Shown: positions 55,737 through 63,281 of the stretch, piece by piece
Numbering within the stretch: the first letter of the stretch is position 1
Layout: every line of letters starts with the position of its first letter
The notes under the pieces: model-generated
Told to the model about the DNA's origin: nothing
Databases searched by the model: none
Seen by the model: the letters and a program-made list of their open reading frames with translations, nothing else
Assembly: GCF_002205645.1 (NCBI RefSeq)
Contig: NZ_NIOF01000013.1
Location: 1 to 64,000 of the forward strand
DNA length: 64,000 nt
Direction: 5' to 3'
Source: Roseateles aquatilis
GTDB taxonomy: Bacteria; Pseudomonadota; Gammaproteobacteria; Burkholderiales; Burkholderiaceae_C
Translations under genes and position numbers: made by a program

Positions 55737-56729
55737 ATGCACAACGACGCTGCCCTCGGCTGGTCCATCCCGGCACGCTCTCCCTTTCCGGAGGAGGACC
55801 TTCACTTCTCGCGGCCCGCGCACGCCCGTCCGGCGGCGCCTTTCCGCGATGAGTACCTCGATCCGGAGCCCGGCCTGGACCCGATGCGCGCCGGCCGATG
55901 CGCGTTCATCCAGGCGATCGCCCGTCCGCTCGACCGCGACTTCCTCGCCGAGTTCCTGGTGGACTTCACCTGGGCGTCGTCGCTGCTGGAGGGGAGCAGC
56001 TATTCGGTGCTCGACACCGCGGCGCTGCTCGAATGCGGCGAGCGCAACCGGTCCAAGCCCATGGACGAGGCCGTCCTGGCGCTCAACCATCAGCGCGCCG
56101 CGGAGCACCTGTGGTCGCACCGGGAGCTGTCGCTCGACAACCTCTGCCGGATGCATGCCCTGCTGACGGACGACCACGGCCTGGCGGACGTGTGCGACTC
56201 GGATCACTTTCTTCCGGTCGAGCAACGCGGCAGGCCGCGGGAGTACCAGGAAATCAACCTCCACCAGTCGGCCTACCTGCCGCCGTTCCGCCCCGGGACG
56301 GGGCATGCGACCTCGCTGCTGGAGCAGGTCATCGCCGTCGCGCGGACCTTGCATCCGGTGCAGGCGGCCTTCTACCTGCTGACGCGCGTGGCCTACATCC
56401 AGTCCTTCGCCAACGGCAACAAACGCACCGCGCGGATCGCCGCCAACGTGCCCTTGCTGCAGTCGCGGCTGTTGCCGCTGTCGTATGTGGACGTCGACAA
56501 GGCGGACTACCTGCGCGGGATGGTGGCGTTCTATGAGCTCGGAAGCACCCGCCTCATGGAGCGAACCTTCATCCGCGCGTATGCGAAATCGGTGGTGAGG
56601 GCGAGCCGGGCGGCCGATGTCGAAGGCCGGGCGGGCTTCGATGCAGACGCGATCAGCGAGCAGGTGATCGGGTATGTCATGACCGGCGAGCGCCCCTCTG
56701 ATCCGCGGGCCGGCCGGTTCATCGGATGA
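55737..56729 (+). CDS. Fic-fold protein with non-canonical active-site motif
   Basis: 330 residues. The helical Fic core is recognisable. An inhibitory-helix motif S-x-x-x-E-G (Ser81, Glu85, Gly86 in TWASSLLEGSSY) lies before it, and the active-site loop is YIQSFANGNKRTAR at 220-233. The canonical loop is HPFxxGNGRxxR; here the catalytic histidine position is Gln222, the acidic Mg-binding residue is Asn226, and the second glycine is Lys229 (Doc-like NKR). GNxR and the last Arg remain. With the histidine gone, AMP transfer by the usual mechanism is doubtful. No antitoxin gene is adjacent. Length and domain order fit class II Fic proteins. Confidence 0.85.
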   Translation: MHNDAALGWSIPARSPFPEEDLHFSRPAHARPAAPFRDEYLDPEPGLDPMRAGRCAFIQAIARPLDRDFLAEFLVDFTWASSLLEGSSYSVLDTAALLECGERNRSKPMDEAVLALNHQRAAEHLWSHRELSLDNLCRMHALLTDDHGLADVCDSDHFLPVEQRGRPREYQEINLHQSAYLPPFRPGTGHATSLLEQVIAVARTLHPVQAAFYLLTRVAYIQSFANGNKRTARIAANVPLLQSRLLPLSYVDVDKADYLRGMVAFYELGSTRLMERTFIRAYAKSVVRASRAADVEGRAGFDADAISEQVIGYVMTGERPSDPRAGRFIG

Positions 56730-56828
56730 GGCCGTGCCGGGTGGGGCGATGCATCGACGCAGGACGTCCCTTTACCTGACACCACGCTGAACGCCCCGCT
56801 CGGGGTTTCCGAGTACGTAGTCGCATGC

Positions 56829-56844
56829 GTGCATTTCCATGCAC
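56829..56844. promoter_or_regulatory. Inverted repeat GTGCAT-TTCC-ATGCAC upstream of the liv operon
   Basis: A perfect 6-bp dyad with a 4-base centre, inside a run of TGCAT-like words (56823-56862), about 120 bases before the substrate-binding-protein start. A candidate repressor or activator site for the transporter operon. No consensus promoter hexamers are convincing. Confidence 0.3.
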
Positions 56845-56965
56845 TTGATGCACCATGCTTGCAGAAGGCTGACGCCGCGCGTCCGGCTGTTTGTTGTACC
56901 GGCGCTCTCGGGTTGGCGTTCCGCCCCCTCAAGGACCAGACCTACAGACCTATTCGGAGACAAAC

Positions 56966-58198
56966 ATGAAGTTCAGCGCACGTTGGATGGCCGCATCCGT
57001 GCTGGCCGTCGCCAGCTTCGCCGCCCTGGCGGCCGACCCGATCAAGATCGGCGTCGCCGGTCCCTTCACCGGCGGCTCGTCGTCGATGGGCGTCAGCATG
57101 CGCGACGGCGTGCGCTTGGCGGCCGAGGAAATCAACAAGAGCGGTGGGGTCTTGGGCCGGCAGATCCAGCTGATCGAACGCGACGACGAGGCCAAGAACG
57201 AGCGCGGCGTCCAGATCGCCCAGGAAATGATCAACCGCGAGAAGGTGGTCGCCACCGTCGGCTTCATCAACACCGGCGTCGCCCTGGCCGCCCAGCGCTT
57301 CTATCAGGACGCCAAGATCCCGGTGATGAACAACGTGGCCACCGGCTCCGTCATCACCCAGCAGTTCAAGGATCAGCCGGACAACTACGTGTTCCGCAAC
57401 GCGGCGCATGACAGCATCCAGGCGCCGATGATCGTCGAGGAGGCCGTCACCCGCCGCGGCTTCAAGAAGGTCGCGATCCTGGCCGACTCCACCAACTACG
57501 GCCAGCTCGGCCGCCAGGATCTGGAGAAGGCGCTGGAGCTCAAGGGCATCAAGCCGGTGGCCGTCGAGAAGTTCAACATCAAGGACGTCGACATGACGGC
57601 CCAACTGCTCAAGGCCAAGGAAGCCGGCGCCGAGGCCATCCTGACCTACGGCATCGGCCCCGAGCTGGCGCAGATCGCCAACGGCATGACCAAGCTGGGC
57701 TGGAAGGTGCCGATGATCGGCAGCTGGACCCTGTCGATGGCCAACTACATCGACAACGCCGGCCCCGGCGGCGAGGGCGCGCGCATGCCGCAGACCTTCA
57801 TCCAGGAGCCGACCACGCCCAAGCGGCAGTCCTTCATCGTCAACTACCTCAAGACGTTCAACCCGAAGAACAGCCGCATCGACTCGCCGGTGTCCGCCGC
57901 GCAGGGCTATGACTCGATCTACCTGCTGGCCGCCGCGATCAAGCAGGCCGGCAGCACCGACGGCCCCAAGATCAAGGCCGCGCTGGAAGACCTGAAGGCG
58001 CCCGTCGACGGCGTCGTGACGACCTACAACAAGCCCTTCTCCAAGACCGACCACGAGGCCATCACCGCCAACATCCCGGTGTTCGGCGAGGTCAAGGGCC
58101 AGCGCGTGGTCTACGCCTACCCGGACGACTTCAAGAAGGCCTCCGAGGTGCGCGTCAAGGACGTGAACGCCAAGGGCGCCCTGACCCAGAAGAAGTAA
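56966..58198 (+). CDS. Branched-chain amino-acid-type ABC transporter, periplasmic binding protein
   Basis: 410 residues from MKFSARWMAASVLAVASF, a clean signal peptide cleaved near AALA-AD, with TCGGAGAC upstream. Type I periplasmic binding fold: PIKIGVAGPFTGGSSSMGVS, VRLAAEEINKSGGVLGRQIQL, the ligand loop FINTGVALAAQRF and VAILADSTNYGQLGRQDLE. The exact ligand (leucine family, or aromatic and other amides) cannot be deduced. First gene of the complete four-gene transporter operon. A hairpin follows it, which would reduce transcription into the membrane genes and leave the binding protein in excess, as is usual. Confidence 0.93.
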   Translation: MKFSARWMAASVLAVASFAALAADPIKIGVAGPFTGGSSSMGVSMRDGVRLAAEEINKSGGVLGRQIQLIERDDEAKNERGVQIAQEMINREKVVATVGFINTGVALAAQRFYQDAKIPVMNNVATGSVITQQFKDQPDNYVFRNAAHDSIQAPMIVEEAVTRRGFKKVAILADSTNYGQLGRQDLEKALELKGIKPVAVEKFNIKDVDMTAQLLKAKEAGAEAILTYGIGPELAQIANGMTKLGWKVPMIGSWTLSMANYIDNAGPGGEGARMPQTFIQEPTTPKRQSFIVNYLKTFNPKNSRIDSPVSAAQGYDSIYLLAAAIKQAGSTDGPKIKAALEDLKAPVDGVVTTYNKPFSKTDHEAITANIPVFGEVKGQRVVYAYPDDFKKASEVRVKDVNAKGALTQKK

Positions 58199-58205
58199 GC
58201 CCCGC

Positions 58206-58232
58206 GAAACGGCCGCCACGAGCGGCCGTTTC
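58206..58232 (+). terminator. Attenuating hairpin between binding protein and permease genes
   Basis: GAAACGGCCGC/GCGGCCGTTTC, 11-bp perfect stem with loop CACGA, followed by TTC. It lies 7 bases after the binding-protein stop and 28 before the LivH-type start, where partial termination would set the high binding-protein to permease ratio. Confidence 0.65.
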
Positions 58233-58259
58233 TTCATCCCCAGCAGTTCCGGACTCCGT

Positions 58260-59135
58260 ATGCAGATCCTGACCCAACTGGTGTTCAGCGGCATCGCGCT
58301 CGGCATGATCTACGCGGTCATCGCCTTCGGGTACCAGCTGACTTTCTCGACTTCCGACACCCTCAACTTCGGCCAGGGCGACGCGCTGATGCTCGGCGCG
58401 CTGGTCGGCCTGACGCTGGTCGGACATGGCGTCAACTACTGGCTCATGATCCCCATCGTGTGCCTGTTCGGCGCGCTGCAGGGCGCCTTCGTCGAGCGCA
58501 TCGGCGTGCGGCCCGCCATCAAGATCAAGTCGGAGTTCGGCTGGATCATGTCCACCATCGCGCTGGGCATCATCTTCAAGAACGTGGCCGAGAACGTCTG
58601 GGGCCGGGACGACCTGAAGTTCCCGTCGCCGCTGCCGGAGGCGCCGCTGAAGTTCCTGGGCGCCAATGTGCTGCCGATGGAGATCCTGGTCGTCGTCGGC
58701 GCGCTGCTGATGATGCTGGCGGTGGAGCTGTTCAACCGCCGCTCGATCTACGGCCGCGCCGTCGTCGCCACCTTCAACGACCGCGACGCCGCCAAGCTGA
58801 TGGGCATCAACACGGGGCTGGTGATCACCTTCTCGTACGCGCTGTCGTCGCTGACGGCGGCCTTCGCCGGCGTGCTGATCGCGCCGCTGACGCTGACCGG
58901 CGCCACGATGGGCGCGGTGCTGGGGCTCAAGGCCTTCGCGGTGGCGATCATCGGCGGCCTGACCTCGGGCATGGGCATCATCGTCGGCGGGATCATCCTC
59001 GGCATCGCCGAGACCACCACCGGCTTCTACCTCTCCACCGGCTACAAGGACGTGCCGGGCCTGGTGCTGCTGCTGATCGTGCTGGCGCTCAAGCCGGCCG
59101 GCCTGTTCGGCAAGACCGCGATCAAGAAGGTCTGA
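58260..59135 (+). CDS. LivH-type ABC permease
   Basis: 291 residues, about eight membrane helices. Starts MQILTQLVFSGIALGMIYAVIAFGYQLTF, the typical LivH opening. It has the conserved NFGQGDALMLGAL region and the ATP-binding-subunit contact loop FNDRDAAKLMGINTGLVI. The GLKAFAVAIIGGLTSGMG loop is standard. Six bases separate it from the LivM-LivG fusion gene. Confidence 0.93.
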   Translation: MQILTQLVFSGIALGMIYAVIAFGYQLTFSTSDTLNFGQGDALMLGALVGLTLVGHGVNYWLMIPIVCLFGALQGAFVERIGVRPAIKIKSEFGWIMSTIALGIIFKNVAENVWGRDDLKFPSPLPEAPLKFLGANVLPMEILVVVGALLMMLAVELFNRRSIYGRAVVATFNDRDAAKLMGINTGLVITFSYALSSLTAAFAGVLIAPLTLTGATMGAVLGLKAFAVAIIGGLTSGMGIIVGGIILGIAETTTGFYLSTGYKDVPGLVLLLIVLALKPAGLFGKTAIKKV

Positions 59136-59141
59136 CGGTCC

Positions 59142-61073
59142 ATGAAAGCAACGATCGATCCCAAGAAATTCGTCGCGGCCGCGGTCGCCATCGTGGCGCT
59201 GTTCGTGTTCCCGCTCGTCTCCGGCAACCCGTACTACATCCACCTGGTCGAGACGATCATGATCTACGCGATCGTGCTCTTCGGCCTGGACATCGTGGTG
59301 GGCTACACCGGGCAGGTCTCGCTGGGCCACGCCGGACTGTTCGGCATCGGCGCCTACACGGCCGGCGTGTTGATCACCAAGTTCAACCTGTGGGTGCTGG
59401 TGACGCTGCCGATGGCGGTGGGCATCACGGCCGCGTTCGGCGCGCTGCTGGCGCTGCCGGCGCTGCGCGTGACGGGGCCGTACCTGGCGATGGTGACGCT
59501 GGCCTTCGGCACCATCATCCAGATCCTGATCAACGAGATGGACTTCCTCACCAACGGGCCGATGGGCATCACGCTGACCAAGCCCAAGCTGCTCGGCCAC
59601 CAGCTCGACGAGACCGAGTTCTACTGGCTGGTCTGCGTGCTGCTGATCGCGTCGCTGGTGTTCGTGCACCGCGTGCTGCGGTCGCACCTCGGGCGCGCCT
59701 TCGAGGCGCTGCGCGGCAGCCCGGTGGCGTCGGACTGCATGGGTGTCTCGGTGTACCGCTACAAGGTCTATGCCTTCGTCATCAGCGCCGGCCTGGCGGG
59801 GTTGGCCGGCGCGCTGTACGCCTACTCGGAGCAGTACATCTCGCCCAACACCTACAACTTCGAGCTGACGGTGCTTTTCCTGCTGGCCATCATCATGGGC
59901 GGCCGCAAGACCCGCAGCGGCGCGCTGCTGGGCGCGACCATCATCGTGCTGCTGCCCAAGCTGCTGGACGACCTGGAGCTGTTCCGCTACGTCTCGGTGA
60001 TCTTCGCGGTCGTGGTGGCGGTGGTGACGGTGATCGCCTACCGGCGCGGCAAGATCGGCGCCGGGCAGGCCGCCATTCCGGTGGTGGGCAGCATCGCGCT
60101 GGCGGGGCTGTCCTTCGTGCTGCAGACGATGACCGACTGGCGGCTGTCCGTCTTCGGGTTGATCACGCTGTTCGTCGTGTATTACCTGCAGGACGGCATC
60201 GTCGGTTTCATCCGCGGCGCGATGCAGATCAAGGCCAGGCCCGTGGGCGAGGGCGGTCCGGTGGGCGCGAAGCCGGCCGACGCCATCGTCAAGGCCGGCG
60301 GCAACGACGAGGTGCTGATCGACGCGCGCGGCGTGCTGATGCAGTTCGGCGGCCTGAAGGCGTTGAACAACGTCGACCTGCAAGTGCGGCGCGGCACCAT
60401 CCACGGCCTGATCGGGCCGAACGGATCGGGCAAGAGCACGATGATGAACGTGCTCACCGGCATCTACGTGCCGACCGCGGGCGATCTGAAATTCGGCGAC
60501 CGCTCGCTGGTGGGGCGGACGTCCGCGGACATCGCGCTGTCGGGCATCGCGCGGACCTTCCAGAACGTGCAGCTGTTCGGCGAGATGAGCGCCCTGCACA
60601 ACGTGATGGTGGCGTTGCATCACAGCTTCGACAGCAACCTGCTGCAGGTGGCGCTGCACTCGCCGCGGTACGCGGGCGAGGACGCCGCGGCGCGGGCCCG
60701 CGGGCTGAGCCTGCTGGAGTTCGTCGGCCTGTCCGACCTCGCGTTCGAGGAGGCGCGCAACCTGCCCTACGGCAAGCAGCGGCTGCTGGAGATCGCCCGG
60801 GCGCTGGCGCTCGACCCGCAACTGCTGCTGCTGGACGAGCCCGCGGCCGGACTGACCGCGCCCGACATCAAGGAGCTGATGCACATCATCGGCAAGATCC
60901 GCGACCACGGCATCACGGTGATCCTGATCGAGCACCACATGGACGTGGTGATGGGCATCTGCGACACGGTGTCGGTGCTCGACTTCGGTCAGAAGATCGC
61001 CGAGGGCCGGCCCGCGCAGGTGCAGGCCGATCCCAAGGTGATCGAGGCCTACCTCGGCGGCCAGGCGGCCTGA
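59142..61073 (+). CDS. LivM-LivG fusion: ABC permease plus ATP-binding domain
   Basis: 643 residues in one uninterrupted frame. Residues 1-300 are a LivM permease (VGYTGQVSLGHAGLFGIGAYTAG; the coupling loop AFEALRGSPVASDCMGVSVYRYK). Extra membrane segments (about 285-365) are followed by a linker. From about 387 there is a LivG ATPase: Walker A GLIGPNGSGKST (about 421-432), IARTFQNVQLFGEMSALHNV, a degenerate signature NLPYGKQRLLEIARAL, Walker B LLLLDEPAAGL and H-loop HHMD. Normally these are two genes. The fused protein would still pair with LivH and LivF. Confidence 0.93.
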   Translation: MKATIDPKKFVAAAVAIVALFVFPLVSGNPYYIHLVETIMIYAIVLFGLDIVVGYTGQVSLGHAGLFGIGAYTAGVLITKFNLWVLVTLPMAVGITAAFGALLALPALRVTGPYLAMVTLAFGTIIQILINEMDFLTNGPMGITLTKPKLLGHQLDETEFYWLVCVLLIASLVFVHRVLRSHLGRAFEALRGSPVASDCMGVSVYRYKVYAFVISAGLAGLAGALYAYSEQYISPNTYNFELTVLFLLAIIMGGRKTRSGALLGATIIVLLPKLLDDLELFRYVSVIFAVVVAVVTVIAYRRGKIGAGQAAIPVVGSIALAGLSFVLQTMTDWRLSVFGLITLFVVYYLQDGIVGFIRGAMQIKARPVGEGGPVGAKPADAIVKAGGNDEVLIDARGVLMQFGGLKALNNVDLQVRRGTIHGLIGPNGSGKSTMMNVLTGIYVPTAGDLKFGDRSLVGRTSADIALSGIARTFQNVQLFGEMSALHNVMVALHHSFDSNLLQVALHSPRYAGEDAAARARGLSLLEFVGLSDLAFEEARNLPYGKQRLLEIARALALDPQLLLLDEPAAGLTAPDIKELMHIIGKIRDHGITVILIEHHMDVVMGICDTVSVLDFGQKIAEGRPAQVQADPKVIEAYLGGQAA

Positions 61074-61090
61074 GCGCGGAGCACACGCAG

Positions 61091-61813
61091 ATGCTGAAGA
61101 TCGATCAATTGCATGCCGGCTACGGCAAGGTCGAGGTGCTGCACGGCATCTCGGTGGAAGTGCCCAAGGGCAAGGTGGTGACGCTGATCGGCTCCAACGG
61201 GGCCGGCAAGACCACGACGATGCGGGCGGTGTCCGGGATGATCGCGCCCAGCGCCGGCCAGATCACGCTCAACGGCAAGCGCATCGATGGGCTGGAGTCG
61301 TATCACATTGCCCGGCTCGGGCTGGCGCATTCTCCGGAGGGCCGCCGCGTCTTCGCGACGATGAGCGTCACCGACAACCTGCGCCTGGGTGCGTTCCCGC
61401 GCTACACCGGCGCGCGCCCCAAGGGTGACGTCGCCGCGGACCTGGAGCGCGCGATGGAGCTGTTCCCGCGGCTGAAGGAACGCCGCCAGCAACTGGCCGG
61501 CACGCTGTCGGGCGGGGAGCAGCAGATGCTGGCGATGGCGCGGGCGACGATGCTGAATCCGGAAGTCGTGCTGCTGGACGAGCCGTCGATGGGCCTGGCG
61601 CCGATCCTGGTGGAAGAGGTGTTCCGCATCATCGAGCGGCTGAAGTCGCAGGGCGTGACGATGCTGCTGGTCGAGCAGTTCGCCGCCGCGGCGCTGGCGG
61701 TGGCCGACTACGGCTACGTGCTGGAGAACGGTCGCATCTCGCTGCACGGCCCGGCGGAGAAGCTGCGCACGGACCCGGCGGTGAAGGCGGCGTATCTGGG
61801 CGGGGGGCATTGA
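61091..61813 (+). CDS. LivF-type ABC ATP-binding protein
   Basis: 240 residues from MLKIDQLHAGYGKVEVLHG, 17 bases after the fusion gene. Walker A is GSNGAGKTTTMRAVSG, followed by the LivF-specific LAHSPEGRRVFATMSVTDNL. The ABC signature is LSGGEQQMLAMARA, Walker B is VVLLDEPSMGLAP, and the H-loop region VEQFAAAALAVAD has Gln-Phe in place of the usual Gln-Asn/His pattern. Completes the transporter: one binding protein, LivH, LivM-G and LivF. Confidence 0.93.
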   Translation: MLKIDQLHAGYGKVEVLHGISVEVPKGKVVTLIGSNGAGKTTTMRAVSGMIAPSAGQITLNGKRIDGLESYHIARLGLAHSPEGRRVFATMSVTDNLRLGAFPRYTGARPKGDVAADLERAMELFPRLKERRQQLAGTLSGGEQQMLAMARATMLNPEVVLLDEPSMGLAPILVEEVFRIIERLKSQGVTMLLVEQFAAAALAVADYGYVLENGRISLHGPAEKLRTDPAVKAAYLGGGH

Positions 61814-61823
61814 GGCGGTCGCC

Positions 61824-61848
61824 GGCCCCGGCCGGGGCTGCTGAGTTT
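61824..61848 (+). terminator. Terminator of the liv operon
   Basis: GGCCCC-GGCC-GGGGCT (stem of five GC pairs plus a G-T pair) followed by GCTGAGTTTT, eleven bases after the LivF stop. Confidence 0.4.
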
Positions 61849-62005
61849 TCTCGAGACAACTACGCCGACTTTCATCGGGCAGCGCGCCGCTTCAAGCAGT
61901 CGGATTTGGTGCGCCGTCGACCGCGAACGCGCAGGTGCTGGCAGCGGACGTCCTGCCTAGAGTGCAGACATCGCCCCCAGGGCTTTGATGCAGTCGAGGT
62001 GAAGC

Positions 62006-62311
62006 ATGACGAGCGGGATCAATCAGGATCGGCCTCCGGTGGAGGCGTGGCAGGCGCAGGGGATCTACCCCTTCCACAGGGAGGCCGAGACGCCGGTCGA
62101 GTTGCTGGAGCGGCAGCTGTTCGATCAGGTGGCGTGGCTTTTGTCCCGTTTCCATGCTGGCTGCCGGGCGCTCGCGCCGGCGGCGGTCTCGCTGCAGTTC
62201 CGGCTGCTGAGGCAGGCGGTCGAATGCGGGCCGGAGGAGCTGCAGTCCTTGTTGACCGAGGTGCTCGATCTGCCGCATGAAGAGCGGCGAGCCGTTCATG
62301 TCCGGGCATGA
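62006..62311 (+). CDS. Small hypothetical protein
   Basis: 101 residues, preceded by GAGGTGAAGC as a good ribosome-binding site. Sequence is helical and soluble (ETPVELLERQLFDQVAWLLS; QFRLLRQAVECGPEELQSLL) with no signal peptide, membrane segment or motif I recognise. It lies alone between the liv operon and a convergent SDR gene. The competing minus-strand frames here look like shadows. Confidence 0.55.
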   Translation: MTSGINQDRPPVEAWQAQGIYPFHREAETPVELLERQLFDQVAWLLSRFHAGCRALAPAAVSLQFRLLRQAVECGPEELQSLLTEVLDLPHEERRAVHVRA

Positions 62312-62364
62312 CGCCTTGACGCGTGCGGGAGCGATCCCCCTTCGCGCGTCTTGGGCGGTGGGGT

Positions 62365-63156
62365 TCAAACAAACATCCCGCCCGACGCCTCCACCCGCTG
62401 CGCGTTGACCCACCTGCTGTCATCGGACAGCAGCGAGGCCACGACCCGTCCGATGTCGTCAGGCAGTCCGGCGCGGCCGAGCGCGGTCACCGAGGCGACG
62501 AACTGGTTGAGCCCCGCCTGATCCCGGACCGCGCCGCCGCCGAAGTCGGTCTCGATCGCGCCGGGGGCCAGCGTGTTGACGCGGATGCCGCGGGCGCCGA
62601 ACTCCTTGGCCATGTAGCGCGTCAGCACCTCGATGCCGCCCTTCATCGTCGCGTAGGCGCCGTAGCCCGGCAGCGAGAAACGCGCCAGCCCGCTGGACAC
62701 GTTCAGCACGCTGCCACCGTCGTTGATCATCGGCAGCAGCGCCTGCGTCAGGAAGAACGGGCCCTTCAGATGGACGCGCATCAGCTCGTCGAATTGCGCC
62801 TCGGTGGTTTCGGCCAGCGACGCATGCGTGCCCATGCCGGCGTTGTTGACCAGGTGATCGATGCGGTCCCGCCCCCAATGCTGTCGCAGCGCCTGCCGCA
62901 GGGCCTGGGCGAAGGCGGCGAAGCTGCCGCTGTCGCCGACGTCGAGTTGCAGCGCCGCGGCACGGGCGCCGAGCGAGTGGATCTCGTCCACCACCGCTTG
63001 CGCCTCGCCCTGCTGGCTGCGGTAGGTCACGACGCTGTCGATGCCGCGACGCGCCAACTGCAGCGCTGCGTTGCGGCCCAGGCCGCGGCTGCCGCCGGTG
63101 ATCACAGCGATCTTCGAGGGCGCAGTGTTGGGGGTGGTGTCGGTGGTCGTGGTCAT
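62365..63156 (-). CDS. Short-chain dehydrogenase/reductase (SDR)
   Basis: 263 residues. Classical SDR: cofactor motif AVITGGSRGLGRNAALQLARRG (TGxxxGxG), structural NNAGMG, catalytic serine in VLNVSSGLARFS and YATMK for the Tyr-x-x-x-Lys pair. The basic residue after the first strand (TYRSQQG) suggests NADP. C-terminal INTLAPGAIETDF-like segment (VNTLAPGAIETDFGGG) is typical. It is divergent from a LysR gene starting 125 bases away, which probably controls it. Substrate unknown. Confidence 0.92.
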   Translation of the reverse strand: MTTTTDTTPNTAPSKIAVITGGSRGLGRNAALQLARRGIDSVVTYRSQQGEAQAVVDEIHSLGARAAALQLDVGDSGSFAAFAQALRQALRQHWGRDRIDHLVNNAGMGTHASLAETTEAQFDELMRVHLKGPFFLTQALLPMINDGGSVLNVSSGLARFSLPGYGAYATMKGGIEVLTRYMAKEFGARGIRVNTLAPGAIETDFGGGAVRDQAGLNQFVASVTALGRAGLPDDIGRVVASLLSDDSRWVNAQRVEASGGMFV

Positions 63157-63224
63157 GGGAACTCCTGCCGGTTGAGACGGGTTAAGACAGCGATCCAGAG
63201 ATCGATGACGGGACTGTATTGATC

Positions 63225-63254
63225 CGTTCTTGTCGTATAAATCACCAGAGAACG
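63225..63254. promoter_or_regulatory. Inverted repeat CGTTCT-N18-AGAACG between SDR and LysR
   Basis: Exact 6-bp half-sites at 63225-63230 and 63249-63254 in the AT-richer divergent intergenic region, 28 bases before the LysR start. Candidate LysR-type site. The spacing is longer than the usual T-N11-A box, so the assignment is weak. Confidence 0.3.
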
Positions 63255-63281
63255 ATTTGACCGTTCATGTGGGATGAACAA

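Noticed and set aside
58155-60938. 927-codon minus-strand frame opposite the liv genes
   Set aside because: His/Gln/Asp/Arg-rich antisense shadow with no recognisable domain; the plus strand is fully explained by the transporter.
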